A stretch of 64,000 bases of DNA from Kurthia sibirica (lineage in GTDB: Bacteria > Bacillota > Bacilli > Bacillales_A > Planococcaceae). The stretch spans positions 1 to 64,000 of the forward strand of contig NZ_QFVR01000008.1 of the NCBI RefSeq assembly GCF_003143975.1. The letters run 5' to 3'. The stretch's first letter is position 1. The number at the start of each line of letters is the position of its first letter. The position numbers were made by a program, and so were the translations under genes. The notes under the pieces are model-generated. The model was not told the origin of the DNA, did not search any database, and was given only the letters and a program-made list of their open reading frames with translations. This document shows positions 25,550 through 34,456 of the stretch, piece by piece.

Positions 25550-27154
25550 TTATCGTTTTTGGTCTTTTAATATTCGTCGTAGCACTTTACCAGAATTCGT
25601 TTTAGGTAACGTCATTATAAATTCTACTTCCCTCGGATATTTATAAGCAGCCATTTTCTTTTTTGCCCATGAAATAATCATTTCTTCCGTTGGGTTAGCC
25701 CCTTCTTTTAAAACGATAAAAGCTTTTGAAGACTCGCCCCTAACCTTGTCCGGAATTCCTACAACAGCTACTTCTTTAATAAATTCATGTTGCTCAAGCA
25801 TCTTCTCCACTTCTTCAGGATAAACATTGTATCCTGAGGATTTTATTAATTCTGTTGCTCTTCCTAAAAACACTAAAAAACCATCTTCATCAAATAATCC
25901 CATATCTCCCGTTACGAAAAAATCACCATAAAAGGAATGCGCTGTTTCTTGTTCTCTTCCCTTATACCCTTTAAATACACTGGGCCCCTTTAATAAAATC
26001 ATCCCTCGCTTATTTGACGTAAGTTCTTTTGAAAAATCAGTAGCATCAACAATTTTAATTGTGGTTCCTTTCGTCGGTCTTCCATTGACACCGTATTTAA
26101 TTTGATCCTTAGGTGTCATTGAATTAAGCGTATGTGTTTCAGTCATACCATAACCGGACTCCAGTAAAGGAAAACCTGCAATTTCTTGCCAATCATTTGA
26201 AATTTGCTCAGTTAATTGAATACCAAAACTTATTGCAATATTTTCTTTAATTGTTGAAAAATCGGTACTATTCATCAAGGGGTGCTCGAGCATACTTATA
26301 TTCATTGGGACCGTTGTTGTTAAGAAATTGGGCTTATATGCTTCAATTGTTTGCAAATATTCTTGCGGGCTAAAACGCATCAATAATAGAGAGGTCGCGC
26401 CAGCGATAAAGGGTGTCATCATGCCTATTAATTTACCTGCAATATGAAAAATCGGCATGACATTTAGTAACTTATCTCCCACTGAGAAATCATTATACTT
26501 CGCTGTTACATAGGCTTGATATTCAGAGTTTTTATATGTTAACATAGCTCCCTTTGGTACGCCTGTTGTACCAGAAGTATAAATAATCATGGCAACATCC
26601 TCTGTCATATTTACCGCGACTCGTTCACACTCTCTTTGAAAAACCTCCTTATTAAAGATTTGTTGCCATAATGTTGTTCCCTTGAATTCAACGCTTTGTA
26701 TTTTTTCAGGGAATGGAGGATATGGATTTTTGGGCAGATAATCTACATAGTCTATTAAAATAATTTCTTGTAGCATTGTTTCATCCTTTATATTATGAAG
26801 GATTGGATATAGATCCACAGACGTTACAATTAACTTTGCCTCTAAATCCTGTAGCTGATAACTTAATTCCCACTCTTTAAACATCGGATTACATGGACCA
26901 ACAATCGCACCCACTCTTTGTGCTCCATAAAACGCAATAATATATTGTGGACAATTTTGTAAGTACAGTGCGACAACATCACCTTTTTTTATGCCAATAG
27001 ATTGTAAATAGTTTGAGAAAATAATAACTAATTTGTTTAATTCGTAATATGTAATTTCTTTGCCATAAAAGTTTAATGCAACAGCTGAAGGAATTTCTAA
27101 TGCATAATCCTCAATATACTGGTCCAATGGTTGATTTTTCATACCTTTTAACAT
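25550..27154 (-). CDS. Acyl-CoA ligase (AMP-forming, FadD-like)
   Basis: 534 residues, ATG after GAGGAAAAATT. An ANL-superfamily enzyme: it activates a carboxylic acid with ATP and joins it to CoA. Core motifs: P-loop IIYTSGTTGVPKGAM, GYGMTET, VTGDMGLFDEDGF, and C-terminal LPKTNSGKVLRR with the catalytic Lys. The chain length preferred cannot be predicted. The gene is single, with a terminator after it and a small gene 168 bases upstream. The neighbours give no pathway. Confidence 0.9.
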   Translation of the reverse strand: MLKGMKNQPLDQYIEDYALEIPSAVALNFYGKEITYYELNKLVIIFSNYLQSIGIKKGDVVALYLQNCPQYIIAFYGAQRVGAIVGPCNPMFKEWELSYQLQDLEAKLIVTSVDLYPILHNIKDETMLQEIILIDYVDYLPKNPYPPFPEKIQSVEFKGTTLWQQIFNKEVFQRECERVAVNMTEDVAMIIYTSGTTGVPKGAMLTYKNSEYQAYVTAKYNDFSVGDKLLNVMPIFHIAGKLIGMMTPFIAGATSLLLMRFSPQEYLQTIEAYKPNFLTTTVPMNISMLEHPLMNSTDFSTIKENIAISFGIQLTEQISNDWQEIAGFPLLESGYGMTETHTLNSMTPKDQIKYGVNGRPTKGTTIKIVDATDFSKELTSNKRGMILLKGPSVFKGYKGREQETAHSFYGDFFVTGDMGLFDEDGFLVFLGRATELIKSSGYNVYPEEVEKMLEQHEFIKEVAVVGIPDKVRGESSKAFIVLKEGANPTEEMIISWAKKKMAAYKYPREVEFIMTLPKTNSGKVLRRILKDQKR

Positions 27155-27282
27155 AATTTTTCCTCATTTCTTTGTAAATTCCATTGTCCTTCTTTGAAAA
27201 TTTCCACAACTAATTTCTTTGACGTTACCAACTATTTAATATAATGTCAATTAATTATTTGATTATTCTGATAATTTATAAT

Positions 27283-27313
27283 AAAAAAGAATAAGCCATC
27301 AATATGCTTATCC
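27283..27313 (-). terminator. Terminator of the 66-residue protein gene
   Basis: Arms GGATAAGC/GCTTATTC are followed by TTTTTTATT on the minus strand, just after the stop at 27322. Confidence 0.75.
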
Positions 27314-27321
27314 TAAAGAAC

Positions 27322-27522
27322 TTATTGTTTTTTAAAATCTACATCTAACTCTTGGTACATTTGTTGGAATTTGCCGCCATCTTTAACTGCAGAATGGTAA
27401 AGTGCTTTCAAGGCAAAGTTATTTTCTAACTGCATAGAAGACTTAATATCATTTAATTCTTTTTTTAATTGTGGTTCTTGGTTTACGAGCGTTTGCATTT
27501 GTTGTTGATGATATCTCATCAT
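27322..27522 (-). CDS. Small hypothetical protein
   Basis: 66 residues, ATG after AAGGGGATTGAC, own terminator. Highly polar, rich in Gln and Lys, predicted mostly helical (MMRYHQQQMQTLVNQEPQL, then ELNDIKSSMQLENNFALKAL). No cysteines, no signal peptide and no membrane helix. I do not recognise the family. It is divergent from the MFS gene. Confidence 0.6.
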   Translation of the reverse strand: MMRYHQQQMQTLVNQEPQLKKELNDIKSSMQLENNFALKALYHSAVKDGGKFQQMYQELDVDFKKQ

Positions 27523-27677
27523 GTCAATCCCCTTTATATTTCAAGTATCTCTATTATACCACTTTTTTAGTAAAAGAAAAATTTTCGCAATTTATAGTAT
27601 TCGTCTATCAGATTTGATATAGTTTAACTATATTTTCTTTTTTAGTCATATTTTTTCTACTTAATGGAGGGATATTG

Positions 27678-28850
27678 TTGCGTAAAAATCATTTGGGTAT
27701 CATAATCGGGGCGATTTTATTTTTAGCGGTAGCAATGGGTATTGGACGCTTTTCATTTACGCCCATTCTACCTTTTTTACGCGAAGCTGAGGGACTCTCC
27801 GTGCAAGATGGTGGTTGGATTGCCTCTGGTAATTATTTTGGTTATTTAATCGGGGCTTTAGCTGCAGGTAAGGTCGTTAAAAAACAAAAATTAGTATTAA
27901 TGATCAATGTTTGGGTTTGCGTACTATCTGTCCTCTTAATGGGTTTTACTTCAACCATAACATTATGGTTTGTCCTACGTCTCGTCAGCGGCATTTCAGG
28001 TGGCTTTGTATTCGTCATGACATCAGCTTTACTCATGGATTATTTAGCTGACTTCCGTTTAGGTAAATGGTCTGGTTATATATTTAGCGGCATTGGTTTA
28101 GGCATCGCTATTTCAGGACTTACCGTACCGTTAGTCGTTAGACAAAGCAATTGGATGGCAGCCTATTTCATATTGACACTCATCGCTATTATCTTTATCT
28201 TGATTACCTGCTATTTATGGCGTAATTTACACGCACAACCACATAAAATTGCAGTGAAAAAAGAGTCTGTTATGACCGGCTTCATGAAATGGTTAGCGCT
28301 AGCATATGGTTTAGAGGGTCTCGGTTATATCATTACAGGCACATTCCTTGTTGATATCGTCTATAGCATCCCTGAACTGCGTCCATATGCTGGGTTCAGT
28401 TGGGTAGTTGTAGGCATCGGGGCGATTCCTTCCGCACCTCTTTGGATGTGGCTGATGACAACATTTAGTTCCATTAAAGTTTTGTCCATGGCGTATGCGT
28501 TACAAGTTTTCGGTATATTATTACCAATTTTCTATACAAATATTTTTACTGTCATGCTCTCTGCATTACTATTTGGCTCTACCTTTGTTGGTCTTGTATC
28601 AATGACAACTGGTTATGGTCGATTACTATTCCCGACAAAAAGCGCTAGCGTCGTATCTGTCCTAACATCCTATTATGCTGTAGGACAAATAATTGGCCCA
28701 ATTATAGCCGGTATACTCGTTGGTTATTATAATAATTATAATGCTGCTTTACTATTTGCCGGTAGCATTGTCGCATTGGCTCTCTTACTCTTGATTGTTG
28801 GACATTATACCAGTACAAAAAAACAAGTAGCTTTCGTACAAACAAAATAA
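27678..28850 (+). CDS. MFS transporter, YbfB/YjiJ family
   Basis: 390 residues with twelve membrane helices. The first helix contains AMGIGRFSFTPILPFL, the hallmark of the YbfB/YjiJ branch, and the loop 2-3 has GYLIGALAAGKVVKK. A TTG at 27678 is preferred because GGAGG lies seven bases before it. The TTG three bases earlier is too near. Export or import of a small molecule is expected, substrate unknown. The gene has its own promoter region and a terminator at 28860. Confidence 0.85.
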   Translation: MRKNHLGIIIGAILFLAVAMGIGRFSFTPILPFLREAEGLSVQDGGWIASGNYFGYLIGALAAGKVVKKQKLVLMINVWVCVLSVLLMGFTSTITLWFVLRLVSGISGGFVFVMTSALLMDYLADFRLGKWSGYIFSGIGLGIAISGLTVPLVVRQSNWMAAYFILTLIAIIFILITCYLWRNLHAQPHKIAVKKESVMTGFMKWLALAYGLEGLGYIITGTFLVDIVYSIPELRPYAGFSWVVVGIGAIPSAPLWMWLMTTFSSIKVLSMAYALQVFGILLPIFYTNIFTVMLSALLFGSTFVGLVSMTTGYGRLLFPTKSASVVSVLTSYYAVGQIIGPIIAGILVGYYNNYNAALLFAGSIVALALLLLIVGHYTSTKKQVAFVQTK

Positions 28851-28859
28851 ATGAGCATT

Positions 28860-28886
28860 ACACTCAGATTTTTGAGTGTTTTTTTA
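28860..28886 (+). terminator. Terminator of the MFS gene
   Basis: ACACTCA/TGAGTGT arms are followed by TTTTTTT. Confidence 0.85.
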
Positions 28887-29068
28887 TTCCCTTCCTTATA
28901 CTTTTTTGGTTCTACGTTACATCACGCCACTTGTTCTATTTGTTCGTTTCGGACGAATGCTTTCCAGCAAGAGTCCTCGTCCCTTACTACACAACTCATT
29001 CACCCTAAATGCAAAGCCATTTCTTAACCCTCCCTATTTAATCAACTCTTCACTCGAAAATGAGCAAA

Positions 29069-29076
29069 GCCTTTTA
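29069..29076. repeat. Target-site duplication, left copy
   Basis: GCCTTTTA directly abuts the left inverted repeat (GAGGGCACTGAAAAA, 29077-29091). The same eight bases follow the right repeat at 29988-29995. Confidence 0.85.
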
Positions 29077-29185
29077 GAGGGCACTGAAAAACTTACGTTT
29101 TTTATGACGAGTTGATTTTTTAGATAAAAATAAGGCACTTTCTGTTCGATTTGAACAGAAAGTGCCTTATTTTATTGTCTATTTC

Positions 29186-29693
29186 TTACTCTTTTTCATT
29201 TAGCAGTTTTAATATCCGCTTAAGATTGACAGCGAATATCGTTGTGGCACCTTGTATTTCCATGCGTGTCTCTTTACTTTTCTCTACAAGCTCTTGAAGA
29301 TATTGACCATCACTTTTTTCACCCGTTGTCACAATTGCAGCTGTAATAATACGTTCATCACTCATCGCAATATGTGTTTTAAATCCAAAGAAAGCTGAGT
29401 CCGCAGATTTATGTCCTACGCGTGCGTCTGGATCACTTGAGTAACTCAGTTGTACTTCATAATCATCAATCACTTCTTTTAAAACATTTAACTTTTCTTT
29501 TACAGCCGGGATATGCGCTATCTTTGATTGAGTTTCCACAACTTCTACAACTTGACGACAGTAGTCCAATTCTTCTCCAACTTCATTTATCAACGAGTTC
29601 ATTGATCTGGCGAAGCATATTATCTTTTGGAATGATTAAATCATATAGTGCCATATAGGGACTTAAGTTAAGGGTTTCTTGTTTGGAAATCAT
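29186..29693 (-). pseudogene. IS1182-like transposase remnant
   Basis: Translation begins at ATG 29691-29693 after AAAGGTGGTGCGACC: MISKQETLNLSPYMALYDL, then IIPKDNMLRQINELVDK and a stop. A second frame (from 29602) continues with EELDYCRQVVEVVETQSK and the DDE-domain block HKSADSAFFGFKTH, IAMSDERIITAAIVTTGEKSDG, and ends with GATTIFAVNLKRILKLLNEKE, the usual C-terminus. The N-terminal and middle parts are joined out of frame and several hundred bases of the catalytic domain are missing. The protein cannot be functional. Confidence 0.8.
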
Positions 29694-29915
29694 GGTCGCA
29701 CCACCTTTAATTAGTAACTACTATTATACAGGATGGTCCGTGACCGGGCGAGACCACATTTTAACCCATGAATAGTACAAGTTGATGGAGTGCAGGCGGC
29801 GACTTCTGCGGGAACAGCACGAGCGGAAGCACCCGGACTGAGCGAAGCGAGGGAGAAGGCTGGAGCCGTGCCCGCGAAAAGCGTCCGCCGGAACGGAATC
29901 AACGGCTACGAGAAA

Positions 29916-29954
29916 AAGCGAGGACAGGAACGAATTTCGTTCCTGTCCTCGCTT
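29916..29954 (-). terminator. Terminator hairpin in IS leader (second copy)
   Basis: Palindrome AAGCGAGGACAGGAACGAA with its complement around a single T, followed on the minus strand by TTTCTCG. Same placement as 249-287, between the outer IS end and the transposase promoter. Confidence 0.75.
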
Positions 29955-29987
29955 ATCTGTGCATAAGTGGACTTTTTCAGTGCCCTC

Positions 29988-29995
29988 GCCTTTTA
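29988..29995. repeat. Target-site duplication, right copy
   Basis: GCCTTTTA, identical to 29069-29076, directly after the right inverted repeat. Confidence 0.85.
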
Positions 29996-30345
29996 GATGC
30001 TTTATTTTTGGAACCCGATCATCAGGTATGTTAGTTGTTTGATTTAAACAGGATGGACAAATAGGCGTTTTCTTAGGTAGTGCTATATAAAATGTAATAA
30101 CATCATGTATTCTCCATCTTTAAATCTGATGCATGCCCTATTAACATTCATACGCACAACTCACTTTTTACTCCTTTTTCTCAGTAATTCAAGCATAAAT
30201 CACTCTGTGGCGTTGTACTTTTTCACGTTACATACCATAAGCTCGCGTCTCCTGCGGAATTAGTTGAAGCGAGGCCCGCGGAAAGCGTCAAACAGAGGTG
30301 GTATTGTTTGAAAATCCCAACAAATAGTATAGAACTCTTTTTTAA

Positions 30346-30387
30346 AATAATAAAAGAGCCATGATCCGCGGACAAATAATAGCTCTT
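30346..30387 (-). terminator. Terminator of the metallophosphoesterase gene
   Basis: Outer arms AAGAGC/GCTCTT are followed by TTTATTATTTT on the minus strand, just after the stop at 30397. Confidence 0.7.
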
Positions 30388-30396
30388 GATTATTGG

Positions 30397-31476
30397 TTAT
30401 TTAAAGTTCATCGTAACGGCCCATAATTCAGAACGTGTCCCTATTCTCATAGGTGGTCCCCAAAAACCATAACCCGATGTCACAATATAGTCTGTACCAT
30501 TAACTGATTTATGCCCATAATCGAGCGGATAAATCATCTTTGTCATTAAATTACCAGGCCAAATTTGACCTTTATGCGTGTGGCCTGATACATATAAATC
30601 AACTTCCGGATCTTTTAATGTTTCACTTGGCTGATGATCAAAAACAAGCCAAGGTTTATCCGTAGCAACATCTTCTTGGAGCTGTGCTAATTGTTTTCTG
30701 TCCTTATTTGTTGCATCATCACGACCCGTAATCGTAATGGCATCATCAATTACCGTTGATTGATCTTTTAACACCTTAATATTAGCTTCTTTTAACACTT
30801 TTTCTACCTCTTTTAATTCATCACCAATATATTCATGATTGCCTAAAACTGCATAAACACCATCTTTAGCCTGTAATTGCTTCATTGTATCACCCATTTT
30901 TTGTTCGATGAACCATTTCGGAATATCATCGACAATATCACCAGCTAAAATAACGATGTCCGGTTTTTGTTCATTGCTCAGCTTCACAAAATTTTCAAGA
31001 TGTTTCTTATTTGATAGGATTCCAAGATGTAAATCGGAAGCAATAACTAATTTCACTTGTTTTTTTGTACTTTTTTCATGACTATTAATCGTTTGGTGAA
31101 TAACAACCGGTGAAAATGCATTGTAAGTTCCCCAAACAAATAGTAGCATGATGATGCTAATTGCACTTAAGCCGATTACTTTTGTATAGCGATAACGTAC
31201 TATAAAAGATACTAGATTAGCTACAATTGACATGATTAAACCATAGATTAAAAAGAACATCCAATATTGTCCTATAACATGTAGGGCGTCAATATGTATA
31301 AAACGAGCAAGAATAAATGAAAATGAAATGACATACAACACTATCCAATAGAATAGTGCAAATCTTTTTAGTCCGAATTGTAACAATAACTTTCGCAGAT
31401 TCCAACCAATATAAAATGTTATGGCAGAATAAAGACAGATTGCAACAATCACTAGTACGATTGCTTTTAGCGACAT
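30397..31476 (-). CDS. Membrane metallophosphoesterase (YkuE/YaeI-like)
   Basis: 359 residues: four N-terminal membrane helices (about 4-24, 37-58, 68-95, 99-121), then a calcineurin-like phosphoesterase domain. Metal-site motifs in order: ASDLHLG (Asp and His), LAGDIVDD, GNHEY and SGHTHKGQIWPG. The two-metal centre is complete. Related proteins act on lipid-A precursors, cyclic nucleotides or unknown phosphodiesters at the membrane. The actual substrate is unknown. ATG follows AAAAGGAG. Monocistronic, with a terminator. Confidence 0.88.
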   Translation of the reverse strand: MSLKAIVLVIVAICLYSAITFYIGWNLRKLLLQFGLKRFALFYWIVLYVISFSFILARFIHIDALHVIGQYWMFFLIYGLIMSIVANLVSFIVRYRYTKVIGLSAISIIMLLFVWGTYNAFSPVVIHQTINSHEKSTKKQVKLVIASDLHLGILSNKKHLENFVKLSNEQKPDIVILAGDIVDDIPKWFIEQKMGDTMKQLQAKDGVYAVLGNHEYIGDELKEVEKVLKEANIKVLKDQSTVIDDAITITGRDDATNKDRKQLAQLQEDVATDKPWLVFDHQPSETLKDPEVDLYVSGHTHKGQIWPGNLMTKMIYPLDYGHKSVNGTDYIVTSGYGFWGPPMRIGTRSELWAVTMNFK

Positions 31477-31724
31477 GATTTAACTCCTTTTGTATATTTC
31501 TTTCATCGTATCGAATTCCGCCCGTTTTTGCGAGTATTTGACACAGGTTTTGAGTAAATAATTTTTTAGCTCATACTTAGAGTGGTGTATAGCGATTTTT
31601 CAATAGTGTAAAAATGATATGTTCGTACAGCCAATAGTAATCTTGGTTCTGTTACACTATTTAAAAAAGTAAATAAACTTTCTATTATTTTGTATTTTAC
31701 AATGAAATGCCGACTCATTGCATA

Positions 31725-31775
31725 TAAAAAACGCCTTCCGATCACCACTTATAAGGTGGCTTCTTCGCAAGGCGT
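31725..31775 (-). terminator. Terminator of the small-membrane-protein transcript
   Basis: GACGCCTT/AAGGCGTT arms with an inner CCAC/GTGG helix, followed by TTTTTATATG on the minus strand. It ends a minus-strand transcript that starts upstream of 31994. Confidence 0.75.
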
Positions 31776-31889
31776 CTATTCATATTTTTCATGGTAGCTA
31801 TTACATCGCCCTATATCGATTATTACAGTGAATGGCTAGGTCAAATCTAGTAGCAAGATTCCTTAGTTCTCAACATATAGTATATTGAA

Positions 31890-31994
31890 TTATTTTTTTG
31901 TTTTATCATTCGTGCGCAAGAAAATATAGTACAGTATGCACAATGTCAAAATGAGAATGATGATTTCAGATAGTTGAAAAGCGAAAATAGACAT
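31890..31994 (-). CDS. Small membrane protein, 34 residues
   Basis: ATG at 31992-31994 is preceded by AGGAGGTGC. The peptide has a short N-terminus (MSIFAFQLSE), one membrane helix (IIILILTLCILYYIFL) and a basic tail (RTNDKTKK), as in many bacterial single-span miniproteins. A terminator lies about 115 bases downstream. No family recognised. Confidence 0.55.
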   Translation of the reverse strand: MSIFAFQLSEIIILILTLCILYYIFLRTNDKTKK

Positions 31995-32055
31995 AATGAA
32001 GTAGCACCTCCTAGGAGTTTGGCAAATGCCTTATACTACCCTTTACCCTATTAAT

Positions 32056-33003
32056 TTACGATGAAGCGATACGTGTGACATATTGGTTTTTCCAATCAAA
32101 GGCATCTAAATCTTGCACGATGAAACTTTGAGGGAAGATACACTGTGCATCACTTTGCAATAGAGCTAAGTCCTTCAACATGAAGCGCGCACTTATGTGA
32201 TTCATCAGCAATAGTTGAGCTTGCGCTTCCTTTGCTACCATAGCTGCTTCTCTATTTGTTGAATGACCATAGGATGCTGCTAATTGTGCTGTATTTTTAT
32301 CGAATGTTGCTTCATGAATAACAACATCAGCATTTTTGGACAATGTAATAGCATTTGCACAATATTTTGTATCGCCTAAAATCGATAAAATGAAGCCTTG
32401 TTGTGGTTCTGATAAAACGGCTGTACTTTCAATAAGTGTTCCATCTTGTAAGAGAATATCTTGGCCGTTTTTCAACTGACCTAATTGTGGTCCATTTGGT
32501 ACACCTAGAAGATGTGCTTTTTCAATATCAAGTTTCCCAGCTAATGCTTTTTGTTGTACTCGGAAACCATAACATTCCACGACATGTTGAAGTTTTAATG
32601 TTTCGACAATGAAAGAGTCATTTTCAAAAATAAGACCTTCTGATAATTCAACAAAATGAATCGTATAGGTCAAATAAGTACCCGTTACTTTCAGCGAAGC
32701 TTCCACCCATTGCTGTAGGCCTGTCGGACCATAGATTGTTAAATCTTCATCCCCTCCTAAAAAAGAACGTGAACCCAGAAACCCTGGCAGACCATAAATA
32801 TGATCACCATGTAAATGCGTAATGAAAATTTTCGTTATTTTTCGCGGTTTAATCGATGTTTTAATAATTTGATGCTGCGTCGCTTCTCCACAATCAAAAA
32901 GCCAACATTCCCCTATTTCTTCCATTAATTTCACAACAAGTGAACTTGTATTACGGAACTTAGAGGGCATTCCAGCACCTGTACCTAAAAATTGAATTTG
33001 CAT
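32056..33003 (-). CDS. rnz: Ribonuclease Z
   Basis: 315 residues from the ATG at 33001-33003. The longer frame runs back into dinB. The ribosome site (AAGGAG) lies within the last codons of dinB, two bases separating that stop from this start. A metallo-beta-lactamase fold enzyme that cleaves the 3' trailer of tRNA precursors. Zinc motif H63-L-H65-G-D67-H68 (THLHGDH), then the long exosite region, LGDTKYC, HEATFD and HSTNREAA. The length fits tRNase Z short form (~307). Confidence 0.95.
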   Translation of the reverse strand: MQIQFLGTGAGMPSKFRNTSSLVVKLMEEIGECWLFDCGEATQHQIIKTSIKPRKITKIFITHLHGDHIYGLPGFLGSRSFLGGDEDLTIYGPTGLQQWVEASLKVTGTYLTYTIHFVELSEGLIFENDSFIVETLKLQHVVECYGFRVQQKALAGKLDIEKAHLLGVPNGPQLGQLKNGQDILLQDGTLIESTAVLSEPQQGFILSILGDTKYCANAITLSKNADVVIHEATFDKNTAQLAASYGHSTNREAAMVAKEAQAQLLLMNHISARFMLKDLALLQSDAQCIFPQSFIVQDLDAFDWKNQYVTRIASS

Positions 33004-33004
33004 A

Positions 33005-34252
33005 TTAGTTCTCCTTACGATGGTCATCCAAAAAATCTTTACTAAAGCTCGTCGTTGATTCGAAATTCGATTTACGCTGCGTAAAGACACCTTTTTGGAT
33101 ACTATTTTCCCCAAATTTAGCTTTTATTTTATCCAGTAATTTTATGATTGGCTCATCTTTCACGTGCTCCTCATAATCAAATAAGGAAAGTTGCTGTGCT
33201 TCTTGACGACGGTCGTATACATGGCTAACCGTGATGCCCATTAAGCGTAACGGTTCATAGTGCCAATGTTTTGATACAAGTTTGTATGATTCTCTCACTA
33301 GATCATCATAGTGATAAATACCATTTTTAAAAGAAACCGAACGTGTGATATTTTTCCAATCAGCTGTACGCATTTGTAATTGTAACGTCGTTCCGACTAA
33401 ATGCTTTGAACGTAAGCGACTCGCAACTTTTCCACAGAGTGCTTCGACCATTTTGTGCACCTCTTTAATATCAACTAAATCATCTGGTGCGGTCATCGAA
33501 TTCCCTACTGACTTCGTATCATAAATAGAATCCGGATCGACCTGACGATCATCAATTCCCTGTGATTTCTGCCATAGTCTAACACCACTTTTTCCGAGTG
33601 CCAACTTCAGCTCATATTCACTTTTTCGAGCGATATCACCGATGGTATTTATACCTAATGCTTGCAATTTTTTGGCTGTACTCTCGCCAACACCATGCAT
33701 ATTAATCGTCGGTAATGGCCATAATACTTTTGGCACTTCTCGCTTGCGTAAAATCGTAATGCCCATTGGTTTCTTCATGTCTGATGCCGTTTTTGCCAAA
33801 AACTTATTTGGTGCGATACCGATGGATGAGGGTAAATCAAGTTCAGATTGTAATCGTTGTTGAATCGCTTGTGCAAGTTCAATTGCTTCTGCTCCGTCAA
33901 CGATTTCTGTCACATCTATATACCCCTCATCAATAGATACGGGTTCGACTAAATGCGTGTACGTACGCAATACATCAAACATCGCTTTTGATGCTTCTCT
34001 GTACTTCTCAAAATTCGGCGGCAAAAGAATGAGTTCGGGGCATTGACGTTTCGCTTCCCAAACCGACATCGTCGTGTAAACACCTTGGGCACGCGCTTCA
34101 TAAGAACAGGTCACGAGTATACCACGTCTTTCCTTGGGATTACCGGCAACAGCTACCGGCTTGTTTTTTAACGTCACATCCAATGCTTGCTCGACGGATG
34201 CATAAAAACAGTTCATATCGATATGGAAAATTATTTTCGCCTTTGAAGTCAT
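33005..34252 (-). CDS. dinB: DNA polymerase IV (Y-family, YqjH-like)
   Basis: 415 residues from the ATG at 34250-34252 after GGAGGTGAGAGG. The longer frame lacks a ribosome site. Translesion polymerase: catalytic Asp12 (FHIDMNCFYASVE), Asp108-Glu109 (VSIDEGYID), a helix-hairpin-helix (MHGVGESTAKKLQALGI) and a C-terminal little finger. The motif QLSLFD near residue 365 is a beta-clamp-binding peptide. The length equals B. subtilis YqjH (414). A TATAAT at about 34291 suits its promoter. It overlaps rnz's ribosome site, so the pair is translationally linked. Confidence 0.94.
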   Translation of the reverse strand: MTSKAKIIFHIDMNCFYASVEQALDVTLKNKPVAVAGNPKERRGILVTCSYEARAQGVYTTMSVWEAKRQCPELILLPPNFEKYREASKAMFDVLRTYTHLVEPVSIDEGYIDVTEIVDGAEAIELAQAIQQRLQSELDLPSSIGIAPNKFLAKTASDMKKPMGITILRKREVPKVLWPLPTINMHGVGESTAKKLQALGINTIGDIARKSEYELKLALGKSGVRLWQKSQGIDDRQVDPDSIYDTKSVGNSMTAPDDLVDIKEVHKMVEALCGKVASRLRSKHLVGTTLQLQMRTADWKNITRSVSFKNGIYHYDDLVRESYKLVSKHWHYEPLRLMGITVSHVYDRRQEAQQLSLFDYEEHVKDEPIIKLLDKIKAKFGENSIQKGVFTQRKSNFESTTSFSKDFLDDHRKEN

Positions 34253-34403
34253 CCTCTCACCTCCATTACAAACAGAATCATATGTTCTCATTATATCATA
34301 TCGATTGCGTATTGAGCGATTTCTCGCTAGCTATGCTAGTTAAAAACATGGATAATTCATTTTTTCATGCGTGTTATTTATTACAATCACTGTGTATACC
34401 ATG

Positions 34404-34445
34404 AAAAAAACACATGCCATTAACCGAAGCTAATGCATGCGTTTT
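34404..34445 (-). terminator. Terminator of the cheW-like gene
   Basis: Arms ACGCATGC-ATTA/TAATGGCATGTGT flank a GCTTCGGT loop region and run into TTTTTTT on the minus strand. Confidence 0.75.
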
Positions 34446-34456
34446 ATTCATAGATA

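Larger units (their letters stand above)
29077..29987 (-). mobile_element. Internally deleted IS1182-like element (911 bp)
   Basis: 15-base perfect terminal inverted repeats (29077-29091 and 29973-29987) are flanked by the 8-base duplication GCCTTTTA. The right 330 bases match window bases 1-320. Inside is a transposase remnant with at least one large deletion. Full elements of this family are about 1.5-1.8 kb, so this is a non-autonomous derivative. The duplication shows it moved as a unit, either before the deletion or later, mobilised by another copy. Confidence 0.88.
28909..30335 (-). repeat. ISL3-derived scar (copy A) split by an IS1182-like element
   Basis: 28909-29076 joined to 29988-30335 aligns along its length with 46568-47004. 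With the inserted element and one target copy removed, the minus strand reads continuously: FYIALPKKTPICPSC, LNQTTNIPDDR, KIKHLKGFAHFRVKS. That is the N-terminal zinc-ribbon region of an ISL3-family transposase, followed by a stop. The rest of the transposase is missing. The outer end at 30335 reads GTTCTATACTATTTG on the minus strand. The scar cannot be active. Confidence 0.7.

Noticed and set aside
31566-31748. 60-codon frame starting within the terminator at 31725-31775
   Set aside because: The start is in the right arm of the hairpin, without a ribosome site, and the peptide has no protein-like features.
34250-34300. LexA (SOS) box before dinB
   Set aside because: GAAT-N5-GTTC near 34278 has the wrong spacing and a mismatch compared with CGAAC-N4-GTTCG.
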